Assembly: GCA_020059425.1 (NCBI GenBank)
Contig: JAGVCD010000381.1
Span: 1 to 6,360 of the forward strand
Source: Chamaesiphon sp.
GTDB lineage: Bacteria > Cyanobacteriota > Cyanobacteriia > Cyanobacteriales > Chamaesiphonaceae
Direction of reading: 5' to 3'
Length of the DNA: 6,360 nucleotides
Below the pieces are notes generated by a model. The model searched no databases and was not told the origin of the DNA. It was given only the letters and a program-made list of their open reading frames with translations. Made by a program: the position numbers and the translations under genes. Below, one piece after another: positions 1 through 6,360 of this stretch (the stretch's first letter is position 1; every line of letters starts with the position of its first letter).

Positions 1-1
1 A

Positions 2-79
2 ATGCTGGGTGATCATTTATCCGAAGGTCACGACGAAACCAGATTATTGATGTTTTCGGCGCTGACATGGGATGATTAA
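2..79 (+). CDS. C-terminal end of an unidentified protein (partial at left edge)
   Basis: This is the only plus-strand frame open from the window edge up to the esterase: frame 1 stops at 10-12 and frame 3 at 48-50. It encodes about 25 residues, ending FSALTWDD, then TAA at 77-79. The composition is protein-like (charged middle, hydrophobic/aromatic end), and the stop lies six bases before the esterase ATG, as expected for two genes of one operon. The ATG at 2-4 is probably internal, since a gene this short would be unusual. I do not recognise the family. The stop is in the same frame as the esterase, so it could instead be an N-terminal extension cut by a nonsense codon. That is less likely because the esterase looks complete. 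Confidence 0.5.
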   Translation: MLGDHLSEGHDETRLLMFSALTWDD

Positions 80-85
80 ATCATC
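71..85. repeat. Perfect inverted repeat (7-bp arms) abutting the esterase start codon
   Basis: Positions 71-77 (GATGATT) and 79-85 (AATCATC) are exact reverse complements around a single central A. The repeat covers the stop codon of the upstream frame and ends at the base before the esterase ATG. It could be a protein-binding site placed to block expression of the esterase. With one base between the arms it cannot form a stable RNA hairpin without losing several pairs. It is A+T-rich and short, so chance is a real alternative, and I match it to no known regulator. Confidence 0.35.
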
Positions 86-886
86 ATGCAGGAGATTAAG
101 CGCTTCCAAATCCGAGGAGTTCCGGGCGAGGTTGTGCGCACCCGTTTTGCTGACCGAATCGTGGATTATTGGATGCCTAGAGGTGGCAGTGACCACCTGC
201 TGATTGCTCATGACGGCCAGAATGTCTTTGATGGGACTACAAGTACCCACCGCCGACAAACCTGGGAGATGGCGCAATCTGCAATCGATGTGGCTAACGA
301 TGCAGGAATAAAGCCACCAACAATTATCGGGGTATGGCATAGCGCGACTAAGAACAATCCTTGGGGCCGGGCAAAGGATTTAGCACCTGAAAAGTTCTTT
401 ACATCCGGTGCTTATGTAGATCCTCGTTGGACTATCAACGATCCAGAAGTCAAAATTCATTCAGATGCGTATTTGAATCAGATATTTAATGAAATTGTTC
501 CTGCAATAGTTGGGACTTACTCCCCTGAGAAAACAGCAGTTATTGGCTCCAGTATGGGTGGTTTGGCAACTTTGTATGCAGCAATCCAACATCCAGATAA
601 GTTTTCAACCGCACTTGCTTTGTCACCACATTGGGTGATCAGCGATGAAAACTTTGCCAGATCCATGATCGAAGCTTTGCCATTAACGCACAAAATTTGG
701 ATGAGCCGTGGAGATAAAGGGTTAGATAGAGACTATCCACCCTTGCAGAATTTTGTAGACGCCCTGATGAGAGAACGCGGATTCACAAACAACTTTGAAT
801 CTAAGGTCTACAAGCGAAGCGGACATAATGAACGTTCCTGGGCTAAGTACCTGCAAGAGCCTTTACGTTTTTGGCTTAATACTTAA
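86..886 (+). CDS. Esterase-family alpha/beta hydrolase (putative esterase, PF00756-like)
   Basis: A 266-residue serine hydrolase of the esterase D / enterochelin-esterase-like family, normal in length for a single-domain member. An N-terminal beta-rich part leads to HDGQNVFD (residues 42-49), a family hallmark. The nucleophile elbow GSSMGG places the catalytic serine at residue 156 (codon 551-553). The catalytic histidine is probably His247 in SGHNERSW. The acid is probably Asp210 or Asp214 in SRGDKGLDRD. There is no signal peptide or membrane segment, so it is predicted cytoplasmic. The ATG at 86 is the first start after the in-frame TAA at 77-79, and no strong Shine-Dalgarno sequence precedes it, so coupling to the upstream gene is plausible. 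The substrate cannot be read from the sequence: carboxyl esters, acylated sugars or a polyphosphate-like role are all open. The gene converges with the amylase gene and overlaps its 3' end by 11 bp. Confidence 0.88.
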   Translation: MQEIKRFQIRGVPGEVVRTRFADRIVDYWMPRGGSDHLLIAHDGQNVFDGTTSTHRRQTWEMAQSAIDVANDAGIKPPTIIGVWHSATKNNPWGRAKDLAPEKFFTSGAYVDPRWTINDPEVKIHSDAYLNQIFNEIVPAIVGTYSPEKTAVIGSSMGGLATLYAAIQHPDKFSTALALSPHWVISDENFARSMIEALPLTHKIWMSRGDKGLDRDYPPLQNFVDALMRERGFTNNFESKVYKRSGHNERSWAKYLQEPLRFWLNT

Positions 887-2972
887 TTTGAAACTTTAGG
901 ATTTTTGAGGTCCCAGTTTTTTGATTAGACCCTCGAGCTACAGCAATTAACTCAAGGTTTGAGCCATTTTTAAACTCTCTTGGGTCAAGGAAAACTCTAT
1001 GGAGACCATTCACGGTAGTCATATCCGTAAATGTGCGGCGATCGGATGTCCCTAAAAACCTCCAGCCTCTTCCAACTTTTCTAACAAGAAAGGCGACTTC
1101 GACATAATCATTCCCAGCAACCGATGCTGATAATTGCAGTAACTCCTCTGTCAAAAGGGTTTTACTCACCTTTCGAAGGGTAACGACCGGGGTTTGCGTC
1201 GGCAAATGTTTCTCATTAGCTTTCAAAACACAATAGGCGCGTGGTTCCAAAGTTACAGTTAAATCTGAAGACACTTTGCAATCACCATTAAGAATCGTCC
1301 ACCCAGTATTTGTTGTCGATGCCTTGAAGGTGGGGCGGGATATGAGATCAGTGCCATTGAACGCGACAAGGTACTCTTGTGCATTTGCAAAACGCGAAAC
1401 TACAAAGCTTCCATTGTCAGCAAATCGGATCTGTTGCACTCCATTTCGCAAGGCGGGGTTAGCTGCAATCACCTCTTGTAATGTTGTAATCTGATTTTGT
1501 AGTGGATTTGGTACATCAAAAGAACTTCTCTTGCCAATAGATGTAGAACCAATTCGCTCGGCGCTCTGCCATTGAGACACCAAGGTGGGGAACATGTCTT
1601 GGCGAGCCTCTTTATCTCCGCCAAACCCAATCATCCCAACTTCATCGCCATAGTAAAGGACAGGCCCACCTCTCAAAAGAAATAGCATCGCATTTGAAAG
1701 CTTCGCTCTCTCTAAAAGCTTCTCGGTTTCATTACTTGAAACTGCAGTGCGAAGAAAAAGTCCAACTCTTCCCATGTCATGATTTCCGAGAAATGTGGCT
1801 AATCCATACGCATTTGATGTCGGAGTTGTATACAGGTCATCTGCATTGAACAGACTTACAAGTGCTTGGCTTGAGTCTCCCGACCGTGCAAAGCCAACAA
1901 CATTTTTCTGAAAGGCAAAATCTAGAAGTGAAGGAGATTGTTTGCTTCGAATAAAGCTAGATAGAACAAAGGGATCTGCATCGTAAACCTCACCAAAAAT
2001 AGGGAAATCGGTTTTGCCTTTTAGTTGTGCAACCTTTTGTATTCTAGGAATTATGGTTTGCCAAAAACTTGGATTGACATGTTTCAATGTGTCAATTCTT
2101 AACCCGTCAATATCAAAGTTATTTATCCAATAACTCCAAATATCGATCCAGCCTTGCACGACTTCCGGCTTCTCGGTAAATATGTCATCTAAGCCGTAAA
2201 AATCTCCATCTAGCGATGACTCTCCATTAAATGAGGAGTTTCCGCGATTGTGATAATTGGTTAGGTCGTTGAGCCAGGCAGGATTTTTTATTTTTGCATT
2301 AGCAGGGCTCACAATTGGAATTCGTGGAAAAGATTTTGTGACCGAAAGCTTGGGGAATGTTTCTTTACCTGCTACTTTTTTGACATCGAAAACTTTTCCC
2401 TTTGCATCTTTATAGGCAAACTCATTGCTGCCAATATATCCATATTGGTTATTTTTATATTGAATAACATCAGCAGTGTGGTTAGCCACCACATCAAGAA
2501 TTATCTTTAATCCAACTTTATGGGCTTCGGATACCAAAGCTTTGAACTCGTCCTCTGTTCCCAAATGTGGGTCCACGGTCATAAAGTCCAAACCCCAGTA
2601 CCCGTGGTAACCAGAAGAGTTTCCCTGATAAACGATTTGTTTTACTGGTGGAGTAATCCATATCGAGGTGAAACCCATCTTCTTGATATAAGGAATTCGA
2701 TTCTTTAAACCTACAAAATCACCGCCATGCCACCAACCAATGTCATTTGGCAGGTAGCCGCCTGTGAACTTTCCTTCAGTAGTCCCGCCATTGTCATTAC
2801 TTGGGTCTGCATTTTCAAATCGATCTGTCATAACGAAATAGACTGATTCATCACTTTGATCGCCTCGGAATGCGGGCCTGAAAAGTGTCTCAAAATTCTC
2901 ACTAGCCATTGTCGGTAAGGGCAGTATTGTCAAAGTTATTGATAAGACTAGGGCTGAAATAGGAAACTTCAT
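876..2972 (-). CDS. Secreted GH13 alpha-amylase with C-terminal beta domains
   Basis: A 698-residue family GH13 enzyme predicted to hydrolyse alpha-1,4-glucan links outside the cell. Residues 1-23 form a signal peptide (Lys2, hydrophobic core, probable cut after PTMA), with no lipobox cysteine. The (beta/alpha)8 barrel spans about 43-470 and carries all the GH13 regions: DVVANH 160-165, GLRIDTLKH 290-298 with nucleophile Asp294, FGEVY with acid/base Glu328, and FLGNHD 394-399 with Asp399. About 495-585 is the usual beta-sandwich. About 595-698 is an extra Ig-like beta domain ending in FQIKY. The only two cysteines, 565 and 581, could form a disulfide. The start is the ATG at 2972. A longer frame from a TTG at 3008 would put 12 polar residues before the signal peptide. 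The ATG overlaps the stop of the upstream glycosidase (ATGA), with only a weak GGG seven bases upstream, so translation is probably coupled. Pullulan or cyclodextrin activity is possible. Confidence 0.93.
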   Translation of the reverse strand: MKFPISALVLSITLTILPLPTMASENFETLFRPAFRGDQSDESVYFVMTDRFENADPSNDNGGTTEGKFTGGYLPNDIGWWHGGDFVGLKNRIPYIKKMGFTSIWITPPVKQIVYQGNSSGYHGYWGLDFMTVDPHLGTEDEFKALVSEAHKVGLKIILDVVANHTADVIQYKNNQYGYIGSNEFAYKDAKGKVFDVKKVAGKETFPKLSVTKSFPRIPIVSPANAKIKNPAWLNDLTNYHNRGNSSFNGESSLDGDFYGLDDIFTEKPEVVQGWIDIWSYWINNFDIDGLRIDTLKHVNPSFWQTIIPRIQKVAQLKGKTDFPIFGEVYDADPFVLSSFIRSKQSPSLLDFAFQKNVVGFARSGDSSQALVSLFNADDLYTTPTSNAYGLATFLGNHDMGRVGLFLRTAVSSNETEKLLERAKLSNAMLFLLRGGPVLYYGDEVGMIGFGGDKEARQDMFPTLVSQWQSAERIGSTSIGKRSSFDVPNPLQNQITTLQEVIAANPALRNGVQQIRFADNGSFVVSRFANAQEYLVAFNGTDLISRPTFKASTTNTGWTILNGDCKVSSDLTVTLEPRAYCVLKANEKHLPTQTPVVTLRKVSKTLLTEELLQLSASVAGNDYVEVAFLVRKVGRGWRFLGTSDRRTFTDMTTVNGLHRVFLDPREFKNGSNLELIAVARGSNQKTGTSKILKFQIKY

Positions 2973-4768
2973 CGCACAACCCAAATAGCTTGAGCTGCCT
3001 CTTGGCAACTGAAATTTAGCTTGCTCCCTTTTTGCTTTACTCCATAAAGTGTCTTAGAAACTTTATACTCAAACTCCTCAAGATTTATCTCTACGCCTGT
3101 TCGCGAAACAAAGACAATAATATGCTGCTTCTTTGATTGACGTGAAAAGATCACATAATCTTTATCTACAACAAGCCATCTGAGTCCACCATTTATGAAT
3201 GCGTCGTTTTCTTTACGGATCTTAATTAACTTCTTCACTTCTTTAAGGAACGCAAGATCCCAGACACTTCGATCTTCCCAATTGATAGTTCGTCGTCCAT
3301 CTTCTCCCCAAGCGCCTTCAAGACCAATTTCATCTCCTGCATATATTGAAGGAACACCTGGATACGTCAGGAGCATCGTCATCGCAGAAATATGTGCATC
3401 AACATCTCCACTTACGACGGTGCGGAATCGCGCTGTATCGTGGCTATCAAGCAAAACCATACTTGCCACAACACTCCGCCACGGTACTGATGCGTTGAAT
3501 TGCTTCATGCTATTGACTAATTGATGGCCATTAATCTTTGGCATCTCGAAAGGAAGTCCCTGAAATCCTCCGCCAATCTGATTATTTTTATTTATCCAGT
3601 TCCATAGCGGGCGCATGAAACCTTGATAATTCATGGCCCCATGCCAACCTAATCCATTGAGGTCACTTGCAAAGAAGTCACCGTTTTCAGCAACTAACCA
3701 TGCCTCAGAGTTTGCTTCATCCATAGCTTTTCTAATTCCATGCATAACTTCATCATGTAAATCATCTTTTCCTAATTTTCCTGTCGTATTGCCAACATCA
3801 ATTCGCCAACCTGACATGCCAAATTGCGGACCTATCCATTTTTTAACAATGGAGTTTTTCCCAGAATACATCTCCTTACGCAGGGCTTTAGAGTTAAAAT
3901 TTAACTTTGGCAAAGATGCTAAACCCCACCAACCCACATAACCATGTTTAACCGACTTGTCCCAATAGAAATATGTGCGCTCTTTTGAGCTCCTACTTTT
4001 AAGTGCTTTAGCAAGCCAAGGGTGTCCCGCACCGCAGTGGTTTGAGGTTAAATCACCCATTATTTTTATACCTGACTTCTTGGCTTTTTTTACCAATGAG
4101 TGAAGTCCTTGGTCTCCTCCTAAAAATGGGTCAACATGATTAAAACTGGCGGCGTCATACCTGTGATTTGAGTTTGATGGAAAAAACGGAGTGAAATAAA
4201 TTCCATTTACTCCCAGATCATTTATGTGATCTAAGTGTTGCTCAACCCCCTTTAAATCACCTCCAAAAAACTCAGAACCAGTGTGCTCTCCTCGCCCCTG
4301 CGGCAGCTCATTCCAATCGCGATGATGAGCCCAACTTGGAATTTTAGATATCTCCCCCGAGCGTGCAAATCTGTCAGGAAAGATTTGGTAGAAGACTGAT
4401 GAGCGAATCCAGTCTGGATATTTTGGTACCGCAACGATTCGAAAATCATTATTGCTATGTACATCATGATCGGTTAAACCAAATGCGTTAAGCCACTCGT
4501 ACTTACCTTTAGCTACAAAAACAAATCGATAAATTATGTGAAGATTGACTACCTTTATTTTTACCTGTAGCCAAACTTCCTTCGCATCGGATTTCGTAAA
4601 CTCTAATTCATAACTTCTGGGTTCACCATCTTCATAAACTCGAATAAATGCCTTTTCAAAGTGATAACTTTTGGGTACGCGGACTTTTAAGGTAATTTCC
4701 TGACCAATAATTGGTGCCGCATCACTAACGTAGATCTCACTCCCATCGTGGTGCGGGTGAAGATTCAC
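2969..4768 (-). CDS. Cytoplasmic GH13 alpha-glycosidase (MalZ/neopullulanase-like maltodextrin hydrolase)
   Basis: A 599-residue GH13 enzyme, close to the size of E. coli MalZ and of neopullulanases/cyclomaltodextrinases. There is no signal peptide, so it should act on imported maltodextrins. Residues 1-115 form a beta-rich N-terminal domain as in those families. The barrel opens at VFYQIFPDRF (125-134). Region I is DLTSNH 239-244; LPKLN 286-290 matches the MPKLN region V motif; region II is GWRIDVGNT with nucleophile Asp324; region III is LVAENGDF with acid/base Glu361; region IV is LLDSHDTARF with Asp444. AMNYQGF (378-384) followed by PLWNW resembles MalZ. A small C-terminal beta domain follows about residue 520. 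The GTG start at 4768 is supported by AGGG seven bases upstream and by the lack of another Met before residue 237. The gene lies nine bases after malG and overlaps the amylase by ATGA. Exact specificity (alpha-glucosidase, maltogenic or cyclodextrin-cleaving) is unresolved. Confidence 0.9.
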   Translation of the reverse strand: MNLHPHHDGSEIYVSDAAPIIGQEITLKVRVPKSYHFEKAFIRVYEDGEPRSYELEFTKSDAKEVWLQVKIKVVNLHIIYRFVFVAKGKYEWLNAFGLTDHDVHSNNDFRIVAVPKYPDWIRSSVFYQIFPDRFARSGEISKIPSWAHHRDWNELPQGRGEHTGSEFFGGDLKGVEQHLDHINDLGVNGIYFTPFFPSNSNHRYDAASFNHVDPFLGGDQGLHSLVKKAKKSGIKIMGDLTSNHCGAGHPWLAKALKSRSSKERTYFYWDKSVKHGYVGWWGLASLPKLNFNSKALRKEMYSGKNSIVKKWIGPQFGMSGWRIDVGNTTGKLGKDDLHDEVMHGIRKAMDEANSEAWLVAENGDFFASDLNGLGWHGAMNYQGFMRPLWNWINKNNQIGGGFQGLPFEMPKINGHQLVNSMKQFNASVPWRSVVASMVLLDSHDTARFRTVVSGDVDAHISAMTMLLTYPGVPSIYAGDEIGLEGAWGEDGRRTINWEDRSVWDLAFLKEVKKLIKIRKENDAFINGGLRWLVVDKDYVIFSRQSKKQHIIVFVSRTGVEINLEEFEYKVSKTLYGVKQKGSKLNFSCQEAAQAIWVVR

Positions 4769-4775
4769 TAATGTG

Positions 4776-4779
4776 CCCT
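4776..4779 (-). promoter_or_regulatory. Ribosome binding site AGGG of the GH13 glycosidase
   Basis: On the minus strand, AGGG lies seven bases before the GTG at 4768 and overlaps the malG stop codon (TAG, 4780-4778). This spacing supports the GTG as the true start. It also means ribosomes finishing malG pass over the site, which suggests coupled translation. Confidence 0.55.
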
Positions 4780-5629
4780 AACCCTTGACTGATCCAGCTG
4801 TAAGTCCATTAATTATGTATTTCTGCAAGGATAAGAAGATTATGACGATTGGGATAGATGCAATTATTGATCCAGCGGCAAATGGGCCCCAATTTTGAGA
4901 GTACTGACCGCCAATAAATCCTTGTAGCCCAACTGCGATAGTTCTACTTTCCATATCGACCAGGAACAATCTAGCGAGAATGAACTCGTTAAAAGTTCCG
5001 ATGAAACTTAGCAAACTAACAACCGCTAAAACAGGAGCGGCTAATGGCACAAATATCAGCCAATATGTTTGCACGGCACTAGCCCCATCAACACGGGCTG
5101 CCTCATCCAACTCCATCGGTATCGAGTCAACAAAACCTTTCAGCAGCCAGATGTTGACGCCCATGGCTCCACCCATATACACAAGGAGTAGACCTGGTTG
5201 TGTACCCAACCCAATGGCGGGTGCAAAGGTATAGACGCGCTCCATGATCACATAAACAGCGGAAAGGGCTAACAATGCGGGGAACATTTGCACTAGTAAG
5301 AGCAATTTGATTCCGGAGCGCTTACCTTTAAATTTTAAACGGCTAAAGGCAAATGCTGATGCTGCGCCAACAATAACTGATAACACCGCAACTGTTCCCG
5401 CAATTATCAGGGAGTTCTTCATCCAAGTTAAATATGGAATTGCTGGATCATTGAATAATCTTGAAAAGTTGGTGAGCGATCCAGAAGTAGGAATAAAAGA
5501 GGTAACTTGCAAACTTCCTGTTGGGTTAATTGAAGAGATAATTACAAGATAAATAGGAAAGAGGGCAAAGAGCGAAACAGATACTGCGACTATGTGTCTC
5601 CAAAGATTTTCTCTTAGCCATTTACTCAT
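4778..5629 (-). CDS. malG: Maltose/maltodextrin ABC transporter permease MalG
   Basis: A 283-residue inner-membrane permease subunit of a carbohydrate ABC importer (CUT1 family). Hydrophobic stretches near residues 13-33, 73-96, 108-129, 143-164, 198-217 and 250-270 fit the six membrane spans of MalG. The cytoplasmic EAA loop that docks to the ATPase is clear at 176-195 (EAARVDGAS, then FVP). SRLKFKGKR (96-104) supplies the positive residues expected on the cytoplasmic side. The ATG at 5629 overlaps the malF stop (ATGA) and no strong ribosome binding site is seen, so it is probably coupled to malF. The sugar cannot be proved from a permease alone. The MalF-like partner and two downstream alpha-glucan hydrolases make maltose/maltodextrin the best choice. 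No ATPase gene is present here; in actinobacteria such importers often share a distantly encoded ATPase (MsiK type). Confidence 0.9.
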   Translation of the reverse strand: MSKWLRENLWRHIVAVSVSLFALFPIYLVIISSINPTGSLQVTSFIPTSGSLTNFSRLFNDPAIPYLTWMKNSLIIAGTVAVLSVIVGAASAFAFSRLKFKGKRSGIKLLLLVQMFPALLALSAVYVIMERVYTFAPAIGLGTQPGLLLVYMGGAMGVNIWLLKGFVDSIPMELDEAARVDGASAVQTYWLIFVPLAAPVLAVVSLLSFIGTFNEFILARLFLVDMESRTIAVGLQGFIGGQYSQNWGPFAAGSIIASIPIVIIFLSLQKYIINGLTAGSVKG

Positions 5630-6360
5630 GAGAAGCTATCCAATACCTTAGATTTACGAACGCCATACAGTGAAATAGCGGCAATAATTACGAAAATTAC
5701 GACAGAGATCGCACTTGCTAAACCAAGATTTTGCACATCTCCCACAAAGGCTATCTTGTAGGTATAGCTAATCAAGATATCGGTGGCTCCTGCAATATCA
5801 CCATCTAATGGACTACTCGGTCCACCGCCTGTAAGTAAATAGATTAGATTAAAATTATTAAAATTGAAGGCGAAAGAAGCCACCAATAGTGGTGCGACAA
5901 CTTGCAGTAGTAAAGGCAAAGTGATCTTTGAAAAAATTTGGCGGGGATTAGCGCCATCAATTGCTGCCGCCTCAGATAAGTCGGCGGGAATTGCCTGCAA
6001 AGCACCGCTACAGATTAGATAAAAGTACGGAAAACCCAGCCAAAGATTCACAATAATCACAGCTGTCTTAGCGAAGAGTGAGCTCTGAAACCAAGCAATA
6101 TCAGTACCAAATAAATTATTTATCGCACCAAATTCAGTGTCAAACATGCCCGCCCAGATCAAGATACTCATAATACTTGGCATTGCATAAGGCAAAATAA
6201 AAATCGATCTATAAACTCTTCGACCCCGTAGTGGCCGATTCATAGCAATCGCCAGAAGTAGGCCTAGGGCAAATTGAGTCAAAACTGTCAATGATGCAAA
6301 AATCATGGTCCATGTAAAAACTCTAAGAAGTGGCTCGCGAATTTGGATATCTGTAAAAAG
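5626..6360 (-). CDS. malF: Maltose/maltodextrin ABC transporter permease MalF (partial, N-terminus beyond window)
   Basis: The C-terminal 244 residues of the second permease subunit. The frame stays open to the right edge. Codons upstream of the Met at 6306 encode REPLLRVFTWT, which resembles the corresponding part of E. coli MalF, so that Met is internal. Further MalF-like stretches are VYRSIFILPYAMPS, IVNLWLGFPY, ASFAFNFNNFNLIYLLTGGG and SYTYKIAF. The EAA loop lies at visible residues 130-149 (EAAAIDGAN, then KITLP). Together with MalG it forms the translocation channel. E. coli MalF has eight membrane spans with a large periplasmic loop. The number here cannot be judged because the N-terminus is missing. 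The stop TGA overlaps the malG start. A solute-binding protein gene (malE) would be expected further upstream, outside the window. Confidence 0.92.
   Translation of the reverse strand, partial: LFTDIQIREPLLRVFTWTMIFASLTVLTQFALGLLLAIAMNRPLRGRRVYRSIFILPYAMPSIMSILIWAGMFDTEFGAINNLFGTDIAWFQSSLFAKTAVIIVNLWLGFPYFYLICSGALQAIPADLSEAAAIDGANPRQIFSKITLPLLLQVVAPLLVASFAFNFNNFNLIYLLTGGGPSSPLDGDIAGATDILISYTYKIAFVGDVQNLGLASAISVVIFVIIAAISLYGVRKSKVLDSFS

Noticed and set aside
44..340. Minus-strand 98-codon frame opposite the esterase N-terminus
   Set aside because: It overlaps the HDGQNVFD region of the esterase in antisense and has no recognisable features.
857..922. Possible terminator: AGCC/GGCT arms (858-876) and a T6 run (917-922)
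   Set aside because: The stem is only four pairs (five with a G-T) with an 11-base loop, and the T-run is about 40 bases away with no stem before it. It is not a convincing intrinsic terminator in either direction.
1276..1494. Plus-strand open frame of 72 codons opposite the amylase C-terminal region
   Set aside because: It lies wholly antisense to a well-supported GH13 gene, has no family-like motifs and no ribosome binding site; it is a shadow frame.
3195..3941. Plus-strand frames at 3195-3524 and 3633-3941 opposite the cytoplasmic glycosidase
   Set aside because: Both are antisense to conserved GH13 motifs (regions II-IV), and their composition reads like reverse-complement translation.
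4252..4467. Minus-strand 71-codon frame inside the glycosidase gene
   Set aside because: It is out of frame with the conserved N-terminal and barrel-entry segments of the GH13 enzyme, which covers the region fully.
876..4768. Tandem duplication of one GH13 gene to give the two neighbouring enzymes
   Set aside because: The two differ in N-terminal domain, region I (DVVANH versus DLTSNH), region II, region V and C-terminal domains. They are distant subfamilies brought together, not a recent duplication.
1..6360. Mobile elements, tRNA/rRNA genes, CRISPR arrays, defence or toxin modules
   Set aside because: No transposase, regularly spaced repeats, RNA gene folds or toxin-antitoxin-like small genes are visible; nearly every base is used by the six genes described.

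Overview
The window is almost entirely protein-coding. It holds the 3' part of a maltodextrin/starch-utilisation operon on the minus strand, which meets a plus-strand esterase gene tail to tail. Sample counts on three 60-base lines give 37-50% G+C, so roughly the low-to-mid 40s. The proteins are bacterial. The MalZ-like glycosidase looks actinobacterial in its motifs (pattern recalled, not searched). Actinobacterial-type proteins, modest G+C and genes packed with 4-base overlaps suggest a streamlined, low-G+C actinobacterium such as the freshwater acI/Nanopelagicales group. That placement is an inference.

Layout, right to left on the minus strand: (1) malF, open at the right edge (5626-6360), then malG (4778-5629), the two membrane subunits of a maltose/maltodextrin ABC importer; (2) a cytoplasmic GH13 alpha-glycosidase (2969-4768, GTG start); (3) a GH13 alpha-amylase with a signal peptide (876-2972). 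malF/malG and the two GH13 genes each overlap by ATGA, and malG is 9 bases from the first GH13 gene, so the four genes are very likely one transcript with translational coupling. On the plus strand, an esterase-family alpha/beta hydrolase (86-886) follows the last codons of an unidentified gene (2-79). The esterase and amylase reading frames converge and overlap by 11 bp.

Inferred working scheme: the exported amylase cuts alpha-glucans outside the cell, MalFG (with a solute-binding protein and an ATPase encoded elsewhere) imports the maltodextrins, and the cytoplasmic GH13 enzyme breaks them down to glucose and maltose. The esterase belongs to a separate transcription unit and its substrate is unknown. 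The operon promoter and any MalE gene would lie beyond the right edge.

I see no mobile element, RNA gene, CRISPR array or prophage, and no intergenic gap above 10 bases. I do not see an undescribed system. The points most worth a second look are the in-phase junction before the esterase, the convergent overlap, and the altered residues around the active site of the cytoplasmic glycosidase.
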